52,066 bases of DNA from NCBI GenBank assembly GCA_009746045.1, contig RPFO01000278.1, positions 1 to 52,066 of the forward strand. The letters run 5' to 3'. Origin of the DNA: Mesostigma viride. Its lineage: Eukaryota > Streptophyta > Mesostigmatophyceae > Mesostigmatales > Mesostigmataceae. The position numbers and the translations under genes are program-made. The notes under the pieces are model-generated. The model made no database searches and was not told the DNA's origin. It worked only from the letters and a program-made list of their open reading frames with translations. Below are positions 28,999-40,558 of this stretch, piece after piece (within the stretch, counting starts at the first letter, position 1; every line of letters begins with the position of its first letter).

Positions 28999-29883
28999 TG
29001 TTACGCCTCGGGTATCTACCGCCACCTCTACCTCTACCCGGCCTGATGCTACCTAAACTAGTCAAGCCGCCTCTAGTTAAACCCCTAGCGAAAGACGAAC
29101 GAGACGATCCAGATCTCAGTGCATTAACGTAAGTATTACTATAATACGCCATAAGCCATTTACACAACCCGTTTACTCCAGGAAAAGAGGAAGGAAACAC
29201 AACTACACTGCCGTGACCCAAGCCTATATGTGTTAAATCATTTAACACACGCCGAGTGCACACACGAGGGGTAGAACGTGCATAAATGGTCACCAACGGT
29301 CCAACACGCTCGGGCCGACATGGCCCTCGCCTACAGATGCACGCTGGTCCACTACATTCTACCAAAGGATCAGGACCACTAGTAAAGTACGCGGCGCGGC
29401 GCCCAAAGGCACCCAATGTACCACAGTACTGTTACGAGGACAATAGTGTCCCGGTAGGAGCTACACGTAAACCTAGGGACAACCGAGGCAAAAGACCTAA
29501 TTTACGTCCGTAACTACAACGAATTGTTACGCGACGTAACACCTCCCCCCCCACAAAGGTAGGGAGCCCTCTCCCTACGCACAGGGAGGAAAACAAGGGG
29601 TAGGAAACCTAATGCACCCAGCACACACCAACACAATCGGCAGACCATCCAAGATACAAGGCACCAACGTATTAACTCGGTCTCCACCACCACGCCGGGA
29701 GGTGTAGGGTTAGCCAGCACCAAGCCTGGTGGTAGGTTCCCCTAACTGCCTGGAACAAAGTCCTTGCCGGGGGGAACGGCACTGGGCAGGACACACAGAG
29801 TAAACAAATCAGTACCAAGGACCAAGAACGACCAGTCAACTGGCCAGAACGTGAGGGCGACTCTATATACCGGAGGGACAACA
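28999..29883 (-). repeat. Putative 3' LTR of the Ty3 chromovirus
   Basis: On the plus strand this block starts TGTTACGCC and ends GGGACAACA, giving TG...CA ends with TGTT/AACA inversion. On the minus strand a purine-rich CCTGAGGG directly precedes it, as a polypurine tract should. It follows the element's last ORF. The 5' LTR is not in the window, so the boundary is not confirmed by a second copy. Confidence 0.45.
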
Positions 29884-29911
29884 CCCTCAGGTCGGGCCTA
29901 AGGCCCTCTAT

Positions 29912-32240
29912 CTAATGGCCATCCGTCTGGTAAGTACCACGGGAGGCCAGCAGGACATCCAGGTACGCCTGGTAGTGAGACACATCCTCAGCATTGTCGT
30001 GCCTATCTACAGTGAGGAAAACATCGGCCCACACGCCGTCAGGAAAAAGACCCAGGAAGGCCCAGTAATACCTATGCTGCGTAAGAACGACCTGGCCCCG
30101 GGCCCAGTCCAGGAAACCACAGGCAAAGAGGCGTAGGAAAGGCTCTACCGCGATCAGGCAGAGAGCCCGCAGGAGCAGGCGATGGTACCGGATCCGAGGG
30201 CGCATACCCGTCGGGAAAAACAGATCTACCAGGGGCTCCACGTTGGACGGCCACAACCGGATATGCCGAATCTCACGGGAGCGCCACCGACGGGCACACT
30301 GTCGCGACCCGAACGTCTCGAGGTAGTCGCTAGCCCGGGGAGGAGGATGACCACGAGAGTCCAAACCCTGGCCCGGGATGGGCGCTGGACGACGGGCATC
30401 CCACTCTAGGATGGGCTGAAGGACCGTGCTGTACGTGGCACCCGGCACCGCAGGAAACTCTACCGTAAGGGCATCTGAGGCCATAATGCCCAGAGGCGGA
30501 GGGTAAGCCCACTGGAACCCGCCGTAGGTGTCCAAGTCATTGTGGCGCCTAGCCCAGCGATACAGGACGCGCCGAACCAGGATCTCACCCTGGAACACCG
30601 GATCAGCTAAAATAACCATATCGAAAGGAGGCCGATCAGTCTCAACTGGTAGGCCACGGTCCCGCGGCGCCCGACACACCTGGGAGAACCCGTAGGACAT
30701 GGGCGAAATGGCAAGCTCGGCGGAGGCGCGCGGCAGGTCACACTGGCGGCAGGCGAGCGCAGACATACCGTACCCAAAGACAGGCGTGTCGCGCGACTCC
30801 GGAGTCGCATGCACCACAGAAGGGGCCCGATCCCGATCGCCCTCTGACAACTCCCGAAGGGAATCAGCAGCGCGGGTGGCGCGAGGTCAGAGCCACTGGA
30901 CCGAACAACCGCAGCCAAAGACCGCGGGGCCGAAGGGACAGGGGCCGAAGAAGGGGTAGGAACCGGCACAGACGCAGACGGCGCCGGTACAACAGGGGGC
31001 CGCGTCGGACCCGATGCCGCAGGGGGTCGCGACGGACCCGCCTCCGCAGCTGGCGCGCCGGTCTCTGGGGGCGGAGCACCACCAGGCCACATGTTGAAAA
31101 CAGGGCCCGTGGGGACAGGCAATCCGGCATACGACTGGTTACCGTCTAAGCTCCAGTCAGGCACCGGGATCCTCTGCGGAGGACCGCCCTCCCAAAGCCT
31201 GGGAAGACCGCCCGGGTCGCTGAAGAAACCCCGCGAGGGCGGCGCTGACGTGGTGGGCGGCTCGGACGCGACGGCGACGGGCGCGGCCGCTGGGACGGCG
31301 GACTCGCGCCGAGGCGCAGGTAAGTCAGTAGCAGGCGCAGAGGTAGCCGAAGGCGTAGGAGCCGCAGCAACAGAGGAACCGCAGCCGCCGAGGGCTCGCG
31401 CGGCACAGACGGACCCGTAGACGTCGAGGCGACCGAAGGGGAAGGGGGCACAGATACAGCAGACACCCCACCTGGCGTGGCTGGAGCGTGCGCCTGGGCC
31501 GCCATGAAGGCCCCGAAGGCCGCCGTCAGGGACTGGATCTGCGCCTGCATCGCAGAAACTGTCGCCGAAAGAGGATCAGGCTCACGACCAGAGCCCAAAG
31601 GGGTAGGCTCCACCGATGCGCGCAGGACCGACCTCGGTGAAGACGGGACAGGGGAAGGAGCCGACACTGAAGAGGAGGACGCCGCAGGGGAGGCCGAATA
31701 CTCAGGAGTGTACTGTGCCTCTACTGGCGCGTCCGTAGGAGTAGGGTCGCCCAATCCTACGCCCGCTGTCTGGTCTGCTATCTCCATGAACTCTACTGCC
31801 CGTAGAAGGTCGCAGGGGTTCTCATCTACTTCTGCATCACCCTCGCCGGAAGCCAGGGGAACACATCCCGTAGGCAGGAGCGGCCCACAGGGGTAGAAAG
31901 GTAGGAAACACCCGGGGGCACTGGAGAACCGCAGCTATCTGTCCCAAGGCTGGACAGCGGGAGCCACATCCTACAGACAGTGCCCGGCATCGTCGAACCC
32001 GTGCAAAACAAGCTGGTGCGGTTCATCAGGGGAGGGCCGTACCACGTGACCCCAAAGAGAGCAGCCCTGACTAAACTCGCATGTTGGGCCTGGAGGGCCG
32101 GCTGCACGATGCCACCCGGAAAACTGGACCGTGACACCCAGCGGCCCGGAAGGGCCTCGAAGTACAGCTCAGGGTCCGGTGGGGCGGGGACGGCAGCGGG
32201 CTCTCCGCCGGAGGGGTAGGCTCTGACATGACGGCTGCGG
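29912..32240 (-). pseudogene. Additional ORF of the Ty3 element, downstream of pol, frame-broken
   Basis: Between the chromodomain stop (32306) and the putative LTR the minus strand codes in three frames that connect end to end: about 32240-31826 (PELYFEALPGRW, DVFPWLPARV), 31787-31400 (Ser/Pro/Ala-rich with a helical ATVSAMQAQIQSLTAAFGAF), 31164-30870 (Pro/Ala-rich), and 30850-29912 (312 codons, compact, DMVILADPVFQGEILVRRVL, HYQAYLDVLLASRGTYQ). Together about 770 residues. I recognise no family; there is no clear signal peptide or fusion-type membrane span, so it is not evidently an envelope gene. Some plant chromoviruses and related elements carry an extra ORF at this place. Alternatively it is a separate host gene captured between repeats. 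The frame changes make it inactive as it stands. Confidence 0.5.
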
Positions 32241-32305
32241 AGGGGAGGGGACAACCAACCACCCGTCGACAGCAGACATAACATAAGAGAGGAGAAGGTC
32301 TACAA

Positions 32306-33861
32306 CTAGAGCTTGTGCAGGGTTTTATATTCCTGCAGCAGGCGACTACACCCATCTAGCTCACTCTCCGTATACCAGACCTTATCTACTTCACTACGAG
32401 CATACATCCACTTCACTTTATACTGACGCTGGGTACCGCGGCCCTTTTTGATATCTCTATGGGCCACGATGCTCTCTACTTCGTCTTCTACTCCCCAGTG
32501 TCAGGGTTATGCTCTAAAGGGGCAGGCGCTAGCTCTCTACCAGCGAACGTACTAGGGTGGTACAGTTTCAGCTGGCTTCTATGGAAGGTGTTGAATGTGT
32601 CTGCCAAGAGGTAGGGATATCGACTTTATATAAGAAATTTCCTACTCTAGACAACACACGGAAGGGTCCTAAGAAGGCGGGCCTAAGTTTGACCTTAAGT
32701 TCTGCTTCAAACTTATGAGCAAAACGGCCAACACGGGGGCCTTCTACTAATACTAGATCTCCTATCTATCTCAGGTGCTCTTCTATCTAAGGAGGCACGC
32801 AACCTAGCAAGGTACTTAGACTGAGCTTTTTGGTACCCTGAGATCGCGTGGTCATGTGCAGTTTTCATTCTATCTACTAGCAAGGACTGTACACCTTCTA
32901 CAGTATCCGGGACACATCATCCTTGTCCCGTAGAGGACTAGCTAAGAGAGAGGTAGGGGTAAGAGGCTGTCTACCAGTATCTAGGAAGAAGGGCGTATAT
33001 CCATGCGCAGCCTGGGGGCAATTGTTGAGGGAGAACTCTACCAAACATAAATAATCCTCCCAATCACTTCCCGAGCCATTAACATAGTGCCTAAGCGCTT
33101 CTTCCACTACCCTATTAAGACGCTCTACTAAATGAGAGGAGGAGGAGTGGTAGGCAGTACCGTAGGTAACCTTGGTACCGATGGCAGCGAAAAACTGCTG
33201 CCAAAAATCTGAGGTAAATAACTTATCTTATCACTAATAAACTGCCTACTCAAACCATGATATCTGTATACATTATTAGGTATAGGCGTGCGCAATCACG
33301 TGCGGTGAGTTCTAAAGGACACGGCACGAGATGGCACATACGAGTAAAGCGATCTATGAACACAAGGATTTGGGCATTGCCTCTATCATTCTTTCTAAAA
33401 GGTCCTACAAAATCCATCATGATAGAATCCCACGGCATGATGGGATCAGGCAAGGTCCTAGGTTCTGCTATCTGTCCTACGTTATTGGGTTTCATCTCCT
33501 GGCAAGATTGACAAGTTCTAACATACTCATCTACATCCTTAAAAAGGGAAGGCCAGTAATAAGAGCGGGCTACTAGGTCCCGTACCCGTTTACCACCCTG
33601 ATGAGCAGCTAAGTCATGTAACTCAAACTGAAGAGCAAGGAGGAGCGACAGATAGGAGGGACATACATGCGCCATTGAGGGGGAGAATCTGCTATCTGCA
33701 CATATAAAAACCCACCTACAAATTTACAAGGGTGCTTGCCTAATTGTTGGGGATGGGCAGCAATGGCAGCTAATGCTTCCGGCTCAGTGGCCGTAAATCT
33801 ACTAATAAGGCGTTCATGAAGATCAGAGGTAGGCATCGCTACAGAGGTATCCAGAACAGGT
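32306..33861 (-). pseudogene. Ty3/gypsy integrase with C-terminal chromodomain
   Basis: Minus strand, continuing pol. Order: HHCC zinc-binding domain (ELHDLAAHQGGKRVR to RTCQSCQEMKP, about 33630-33510), catalytic core with first Asp in SIMMDFVGPF (about 33440), second Asp in FISDK (about 33220), Glu in HLVERLNRVVEEALRHYV (about 33120), then SLNNCPQAAHGYTPFF, and a chromodomain at about 32485-32309 (EVESIVAHRDIKKGRGTQRQ, YKVKWM, VWYTESEL) ending at TAG 32308-32306. The chromodomain marks a chromovirus and is thought to guide insertion to heterochromatin. Frame breaks near 33250, 33110 and 32500-32890 inactivate it. The 5' part of this frame lies beyond the TTAA insertion at 33866-40554. Confidence 0.8.
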
Positions 33862-34235
33862 TTAACCCTTCAACTGTCAAAACTCGAACCACGAGAACGG
33901 ACTGAGTTTGGGTATCTTTGTGCGCCTGAGAGTAACTAGCCAAATAACATTTTCTGGCCCACCCTTGGAACCAAGCATGCTTTTATATCAAATAATGTTT
34001 GGGAATTTTGGTTGGTCACATATCCATGCCCTACACCTGCTAAAAATAGCACCCCCCTCAGGGGGGTACAGTGCACATGGGGTTGGAGACATATATAATG
34101 CATTATCGACCATTTACACAAATCAGTTGGCCCTGGCCTTTTAAAGGCAGGTTATTATAATCATAGACATGCCATCAATCCATTCACAACATGAAATGTC
34201 ACAAAACTGTGGACGCTAGCTACAAAATGGCCAAA

Positions 34236-34269
34236 GCCAGCTGGCACCGTTATAACGGTGCCAGCTGGC
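34236..34269. repeat. 34-base perfect palindrome
   Basis: GCCAGCTGGC at each end with a self-complementary 14-base centre (ACCGTTATAACGGT). Lies in TTAA element B, 370 bases from its left end. Confidence 0.9.
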
Positions 34270-35910
34270 AGGGGTATAAATGGTAGCATAACAACACAAA
34301 ACTTTATTCCAATTGGCATGAAACAACAAGGGATGCCCAATTGGGCATCATGCACCATACCCAGGTGATAAAACAAGAGACCATGCCATATAACACATGC
34401 CAACATGCCGCAAGGGGCCAAAATGGCACTAGCGCGCGCGTGCGGTATACATAGCGCAAGACTAGCCAAGGGTGTAGCTAACTGTCAATTGGGCTACCTG
34501 GCTATGTGCCAAACTACGGATTGCGCCTCTGGGTGCGCAGATCCTGCCTCCTACAAGGCCCTGTCAGCTGGGTGCCAGCTGCCAACGTGCGGGTCGTGCG
34601 GCCATTGGCCTCAGCCCATGCGCGGCCAGCCGGGCTGCGGGCTGACAAGGGCTGCATGGCACGCTGGCGGCGGGCGTTGTCGTCGTCGAGGCCAGCCACT
34701 GGCCCAGCGTGGAAGCTGAGATAAGCCAGCATATAAGACACAAGACCATGCTAAAAAATAGGTGAAAGGCTCATTAATCAAGGCCTCAAGCGCGCGTCAA
34801 AGGGGTGGCAAGGAGCTACATCACTAACCCACCCGATCGATGAATGACAAAACACCTCCACGTTCTTTGCAACAATAAAGTAAACAAAATGAACAAGTTG
34901 GTAATGCTTCCATGCAAACAGGTATTGGGTATCTCCATGTTTGTCACATGCAATGGATGCAAAATCAGAAGGTGGGCGTTGGCCAGCAAAACAAGAAGCC
35001 ATGCCTAAAACTGGTCAGAAAAGAACTTGTCTCGGGCTGTTTGAGCCAGGAAAAGCATTGGGTAATCACCTTTACCATATTACTAACCAATACCAACCGT
35101 TATCACGCTATTTCCGTTGCAGCCTCAGCTAACAGCGACCAAACATGGTCCAAAATCTGCTTGACCTGATGGTATTCCACAACTATGACAAGCCGATGCG
35201 TAGAGGGAGCAAAACAACAAAATGACAATCACAAGCCCTCGATTATAACCCTGATATTAGTTATAAACGATAATACAACCATATACGGTTAACGGAACAC
35301 GCTAGGAGGCTAGAACGTACCAGGTCGGAACAGCAGATTACCTTTCCTGCGGGAGCCAGCACGCCCGATTCATGGACGTAGCCTCGAGCCTTTCCTGGCT
35401 GCCAATTCTAGCAAATCTGGTTGGGAACGACGTCAAAGGTTTATCCATGCGCAAATACCTCGAAAATTTCCGCCTAGCAACATGCAGCACTCGCACTGTC
35501 ACCGCCTGGCCGCTGACATGATTTGCTGCGCCAACCAGCACCCCGATGACCCATCTACGCATCTTCAAACGTTCCATGGCTGGGGATAAAACGTTTTTAG
35601 GACTTGAAAATCATGCCTACAAAATTTGAGTCCATTATGTCAAGCCATTCTCTCGTACCAGTCAGTTGTGTGCACCGCCATAGCCGTGCGCGTCAATATT
35701 TTTCATGCACGTCGGTCCCGTTGGACCATGGTACCCCCCTAACTTTGCTCAAGCATATCTCCCTGGCCAGGTGTCCAAAATACGGTCTGAATAGCGCCAG
35801 GCATAGCTTACGTCTAGATCTTTCGATCCCCCCAGGTTTGACCGTTAAATTATTATTGGCGCGGCGCCTGGTTCTGCCACAAACTCAGTCCGTTAGAGTG
35901 GCGCGAGTTC

Positions 35911-36766
35911 TGTTTGGATTGGGAGAGGAAACTAATGGGTTTTACACAATGCCTTGTGCTTGGCCTTGCTACCCACACACCTTGCAGGTGCTGAAAGAAA
36001 GAGAGGTTGAAGACAATTTACGTGGAAGAATAAATGGCTTTATTCGAATATAATAGTTGGAGAAGAGCTTGAATGGAGGTTGAATGGAGGTCGAATGGAG
36101 GTTGAATGGAGGTTGAATGGAGGTTTAATGGAGGTACCTGCCCTTAGGGGGCAGTTTCCTTTTATACCATTTAGGCTAGGAAGGATGACATCAGCAATGA
36201 CATCATCACAGAAGCTTGTAGAAACATCCTAGCATATTCCTAGCATATTCCCAGCATATTCTCAGTATATTCCAGGAATATTCCTGGCATATTCTTAGAA
36301 CATTCCTAGAACATTCTAGACATGATCCAATTTGAGCTGGCATAATAGCTAGATGCCAAGTGTCTACGTAATAATGTGCCACATAACATGATTAATAAAG
36401 TGACACATCTCTTCTCCTTGGAGTGACAAGTGTCATGCAATGAGTCTACCCACTTGTCATCATGTAAGTGATAACATGTGTCATCATGAGCTGCCAACAC
36501 TTGTCAGCTCATGGACCAAACACTTGTCCAATAGGCCATAGCACCACTTGTCAATCAAATACGTGATGCTACTAGGCTGACTCACGGGTTACAAGTCATC
36601 CATGTCCAAGTATAGGACTATGGCACATGAATATTGATCAGCTCATTGAGCCCAATTCATCTAGCTTATCAAAGCTATCAAATTCCCAGTCCATATGGAA
36701 TAAATCCAACAAGAAATAAATCAGGCTGGGATATATTGTGGCCAGGTGGATATAATATCCCTAACA
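35911..36766 (-). repeat. Copia-like element, 3' LTR
   Basis: 856 bases, TG...CA on the plus strand. Contains a minisatellite of GTTGAATGGAG-type units (about 36070-36130) and a run of TAGCATATTCC-type units (36230-36310). The small ORF MLAAHDDTCYHLHDDK inside occurs in all three LTRs and is not a gene by itself. Confidence 0.88.
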
Positions 36767-37853
36767 CCCCCCTTAGCCACATGGGCACAAAGCAAAAGAT
36801 GACTGGGTAGGTGGAAACTCAACACCCCCCTTGGCCACATGCTCGTAGCATGCCGTCCAGTTGCTAGCATGGTGCAACTGAAAATGAAGATGCCGTCCTC
36901 GTGAAACGCTTGAAGCTCCAACATGCGGTCATGAGCCGCACTACCGCCACTGATCCCCCCCCCGGCAACGCGAATGAGTGTCCTACCATAGCAGCAACGC
37001 ACTAGCTGCCCATCAATCCTGGATGGCTGATACCCAACCCTTAGTTGGAAAAAAGTGCTCTAGATGCTACATTCCCCCCTCACTCAAAGCGGCTGCCCAT
37101 GGACACAATAGGGGCACACAGTCCCACACATATAATACGGCAACACATGCCAACAAAGAAGGTCCCTATGAGCTAACCCAAACGGTATAGAGGTAGGGTA
37201 ACGGCAACAACACGTGCTGTACACACACGGAGCAACATAACATACGCCATCTCACAAAATTAATGACACCAACATCACGTTTTACGCCAAATAAACGGGG
37301 TGAGCAAACAAACATATTGGCAACAAATGCCACACAAACAAGGTGCAATACAACCTTCAACACAATACACAGTGGCCATAACAGATAAACGCGCTTCATA
37401 GCAAAGAAAACAGGACGTGCAAAACATTACCGCCACAAAGGCGAACACAAGTAACGATTACTTCGTCACGATTCACAAATCAATGCCCGAGAGTAAACAT
37501 AACGTCCGACATTACAGGCTATGCCGAATTGCACAGCCGAATTCGACACAAAGGACGTAAGCATTTGCATACAAGCAATGCTCTCAGCACAAAACAAAAT
37601 AACACACGCGTCACAGGCACTTAACTCACGAAAACAAGTCGTAGACGACGATACAACGGCGCTTCACTACGCCGCAGACCAGTGCCACAAATAGCGTGCA
37701 AAAACTCTGGATATACACTCCAGGTACGTAGAAAACGTCTCGTGGGAACAATACCAAAATGCGTGGGCCATTGCCACTGAACGCATGGCAAAATAAACAC
37801 ATAATTGCTGGAAGAACACAAAGAAAGAACCAGAAACGCAGGCTTACGGCGCC
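36767..37853 (-). other. Untranslated 3' part of the copia-like element
   Basis: About 1.09 kb between the ORF stop and the 3' LTR. It begins beside the LTR with C-rich tracts on the plus strand (36767 and about 36827), the polypurine tract and a second copy of it on the minus strand. No ORF is supported. The missing pol would be expected here or just upstream. Confidence 0.5.
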
Positions 37854-39593
37854 TCACAATTTCCAGCAAACACGACACAAAAGTCGACATACAAGTTCAT
37901 TTCCCACAGACAAAACATTAGGGCAACCTTGAGAAGTGGGGTCTGTGCATCCTGGGCGACAATTTCCAAGGGTCGTTGCAGCTAGCGCAATTGCAAATGC
38001 CATGGCCTGGCCGAACACCGTCAACTGACCGACGTGATGCCTTGGCAGCATTTTGCAGTCGACTTGACCGTTGGTGCTTGACCGCACTTTGGCTGACAGG
38101 TCGCTGTCCACGACGTGGTCGGCTCGCTCGAGGCCTCGCGCCAGCACCGGACTTGGCAGTCCAGGACTTAGAAAAAGCTTGGTCGATTTCGCCCTCGCGT
38201 CACGAATTTGTTCCCCCTCAGTTAGGCTGGCAGCGTTCGAGCGCCGCGCCTTTGGTCTGGTCGCCGGACTTTGGTTACTAGCACCAGTATCACCTGGTAT
38301 GCTGGCGGCGACAACGCGCTCCGCCTGCACTGGGCTGTTCTGGACCGCGGTTTCTGGAAGTACTTCAGCGTCTGACACGGACTTCTCCATTGCGCTGGAA
38401 ACTTCTCGAATTGGCGTGAACTTCCACTGGGCCGGCGCAGAGTATAAAAAGCCACGCAGTGTGCGAGTAATGCCCAGTAGGCCGCCCCCGATCCCGCATA
38501 CACGGGCAAGCATGGCCAGTATGACCGTTAGGCCCACGGCCAGCCACTCCGCCGCGTGTCCCGAGGCACGTGAGATGCTGCGCTCGCTGCTCGCCATTTT
38601 CTGCCCTTGACAGGCAGCGTCGTTCTTGAAGCTCGTCGCCGACGATTTCAGCTCTGGGATGGCGTCCATCGCTGCGTCCGCACCGTGCGCGGGCAAAAAG
38701 TAGGTGTTGTTCCTCGTCCCGATGCTGCAGTGCCTGCTGTCCAGCACAGCAACCCGCTGGGCGAGGTCGACCTTGTGGCCATCCTTGACGAGCTGGCCGA
38801 CTGATAGAAGTCGGGTGCTCAGCCTGGGAACGAGCAGCGCGTTTTGGAGGTGCACGTCCGCGTCCTGACCCGGCAGCTTCAGTTTGACAGTCCCGATGGC
38901 TGTCGCCTTCAGTTGGCCGCCTGAGCCGGCGATTTCCCTGTCATGAGGGTGCAGGCACACGAAATCCGACGGGCATGGCGTCATGTGACAGCTCGCTGCG
39001 GAATCCAGCACCCAGCTGGTCGGTGCTTTCTTTTCATACTGCGTGAGTGCAGCAGCATCCGACGGCGATGGCGACTCGGCGATGGTGGCGAAGACGAAGC
39101 CGGACCGCTCCGCAGCCTCCTCGGTGATACGCGCCTCGCTGGCACCTGGTGAGTGCTCCTTTCTCGCTTGGTTCCGTCGCGTTGCCTTGTTCTTGCGTTC
39201 TTGCTTCAGCTCCGGATGCTTCTCCCAGCACTGGGTGTCCACGTGCCCGGCCTTCTTGCAGTAATTGCACCGCCTCTTTCCTCCACTTTTCTTCGTAGTA
39301 GTGTGGAAAACCTGGCCGTTAGGGGAGCCCTCCTTCTTTGCTTGAGCAGAACGCCTTCCGTGCAGTAGCTCCTCCGCCTCCAGCAGCGCAGTCTTGACCT
39401 CCTTTAGCGAATCCTCCTCTCCAGTTAGGACCTTGACCAGGTCACAATAGGCCGATGCTAAGGCCTTCAACACAGCCTTGATTTCTTCCCATTTCCTCAG
39501 AGACCGCCCATCAAACGTTGTGATGGACTTGCTTGTTGCCCGGAATTGCTTGTAGCACGCTTCCTTGGTAGCCATGGTGTCTTCAGTCGCCAA
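37854..39593 (-). CDS. Gag-protease polyprotein of the copia-like element with membrane-like extension
   Basis: 579 codons, intact. Residues 1-80 are the end of a copia gag (UBN2-type) domain, shorter than usual. C109-x2-C112-x4-H117-x4-C122 is the nucleic-acid-binding knuckle (CNYCKKAGHVDTQC). The aspartic protease active site is DSAASCH at 197-203 (SWVLDSAASCHMTP), and SVGQLVKDGHKVDL near 265 is the usual copia protease end. Instead of the integrase, residues 305-579 are unrelated to pol: a hydrophobic segment at about 348-375 (LAVGLTVILAMLARVCGIGG), a Ser/Ala-rich region, a second hydrophobic patch near 538-553, and a Cys-rich tail. The extension may be residual sequence or a captured piece; it has no family I know. 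Confidence 0.8.
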   Translation of the reverse strand: MATEDTMATKEACYKQFRATSKSITTFDGRSLRKWEEIKAVLKALASAYCDLVKVLTGEEDSLKEVKTALLEAEELLHGRRSAQAKKEGSPNGQVFHTTTKKSGGKRRCNYCKKAGHVDTQCWEKHPELKQERKNKATRRNQARKEHSPGASEARITEEAAERSGFVFATIAESPSPSDAAALTQYEKKAPTSWVLDSAASCHMTPCPSDFVCLHPHDREIAGSGGQLKATAIGTVKLKLPGQDADVHLQNALLVPRLSTRLLSVGQLVKDGHKVDLAQRVAVLDSRHCSIGTRNNTYFLPAHGADAAMDAIPELKSSATSFKNDAACQGQKMASSERSISRASGHAAEWLAVGLTVILAMLARVCGIGGGLLGITRTLRGFLYSAPAQWKFTPIREVSSAMEKSVSDAEVLPETAVQNSPVQAERVVAASIPGDTGASNQSPATRPKARRSNAASLTEGEQIRDARAKSTKLFLSPGLPSPVLARGLERADHVVDSDLSAKVRSSTNGQVDCKMLPRHHVGQLTVFGQAMAFAIALAATTLGNCRPGCTDPTSQGCPNVLSVGNELVCRLLCRVCWKL

Positions 39594-39658
39594 TGGAACT
39601 GGATGTCTCTGGGTTCACAGTGGTCTTCTTGTTCCTCAGTAACAAACCTCCGATACCA

Positions 39659-40510
39659 TGTTTGAAAGGGAGAGGAAACTAATGGGTTTTACACAATGCC
39701 TTGTGCTTGGCCTTGCTACCCACACACCTTGCAGGTGCTGAAAGAAAGAGAGGTTGAAGACAATTTACGTGGAAGAATAAATGGCTTTATTCGAATATAA
39801 TAGTTGGAGAAGAGCTTGAATGGAGGTTGAATGGAGGTCGAATGGAGGTTGAATGGAGGTTGAATGGAGGAATGGAGGTACCTGCCCTTAGGGGGCAGTT
39901 TCCTTTTATACCTTTTAGGCTAGGAAGGATGACATCAGCAATGACATCATCACAGAAGCTTGTAGAAACATCCTAGCATATTCCTAGCATATTCCCAGCA
40001 TATTCTCAGTATATTCCAGGAATATTCCTGGCATATTCTTAGAACATTCCTAGAACATTCTAGACATGATCCAATTTGAGCTGGCATAATAGCTAGATGC
40101 CAAGTGTCTACGTAATAATGTGCCACATAACATGATTAATAAAGTGACACATCTCTTCTCCTTGGAGTGACAAGTGTCATGCAATGAGTCTACCCACTTG
40201 TCATCATGTAAGTGATAACATGTGTCATCATGAGCTGCCAACACTTGTCAGCTCATGGACCAAACACTTGTCCAATAGGCCATAGCACCACTTGTCAATC
40301 AAATACGTGATGCTACTAGGCTGACTCACGGGTTACAAGTCATCCATGTCCAAGTATAGGACTATGGCACATGAATATTGATCAGCTCATTGAGCCCAAT
40401 TCATCTAGCTTATCAAAGCTATCAAATTCCCAGTCCATATGGAATAAATCCAACAAGAAATAAATCAGGCTGGGATATATTGTGGCCAGGTGGATATAAT
40501 ATCCCTAACA
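39659..40510 (-). repeat. Copia-like element, 5' LTR
   Basis: 852 bases, almost identical to 35911-36766; the minisatellite of GTTGAATGGAG-type units differs by part of a unit. Followed on the minus strand by the primer-binding site. Confidence 0.88.
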
Positions 40511-40558
40511 AGTTCAACTGGCGCCACGAAAACGGACTCAGTACAGTTTAAGGGTTAA

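Larger units (their letters stand above)
35911..40510 (-). mobile_element. Ty1/copia-like LTR element, gag-protease only
   Basis: LTRs 35911-36766 and 39659-40510 (TG...CA), 5-base target duplication AGTTC at 35906-35910 and 40511-40515. On the minus strand the right LTR is the 5' one: it is followed by the primer-binding site TGGTATCGGAGG (complementary to the initiator-tRNA(Met) type used by plant copia) at about 39658-39647, one ORF, a long untranslated part, and a polypurine AAGGGGGG next to the left LTR. There is no integrase, RT or RNase H, so it is non-autonomous. LTRs are nearly identical, so the insertion is young. A third LTR of the family is at 51204-52033. Confidence 0.88.
33866..40554. 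mobile_element. TTAA-target element B (piggyBac-like, non-autonomous), split by a copia element
   Basis: TTAA at 33862-33865 and 40555-40558 flanks a segment starting CCCTTCAACTGT and ending in the inverse of CCCTTAAACTGT. TTAA duplication and CCC-starting ends are the hallmarks of piggyBac-type DNA transposons. Removing it with one TTAA joins the pol frame (AVGDLF to KPVLDTSVAM) without a shift. Without the nested copia (35911-40510 plus one AGTTC) it is about 2.08 kb. No transposase ORF is visible, so it needs help in trans. The sub-terminal sequences CCACGAGAACGGACT and CCACGAAAACGGACT are direct repeats near the two ends. Contains a 34-base perfect palindrome. Confidence 0.8.

Noticed and set aside
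28999-29883. Calling this LTR with high confidence
   Set aside because: Only one copy is in the window; ends and polypurine tract fit, but the pair cannot be compared.
30699-31896. Plus-strand ORFs opposite the Ty3 extra ORF
   Set aside because: GC-rich shadow frames; the minus strand gives the coherent composition and lies on the pol strand.
35604-36053. 149-codon plus-strand ORF
   Set aside because: Runs from TTAA element B into the copia LTR across the insertion border; it cannot be an old gene.
36306-36500. ORF MLAAHDDTCYHLHDDK present three times
   Set aside because: It lies in the copia LTR and is repeated only because the LTR is; no family.
37854-38800. Envelope glycoprotein in the copia ORF extension
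   Set aside because: Hydrophobic segments are present but there is no signal peptide, cleavage site or known envelope motif.
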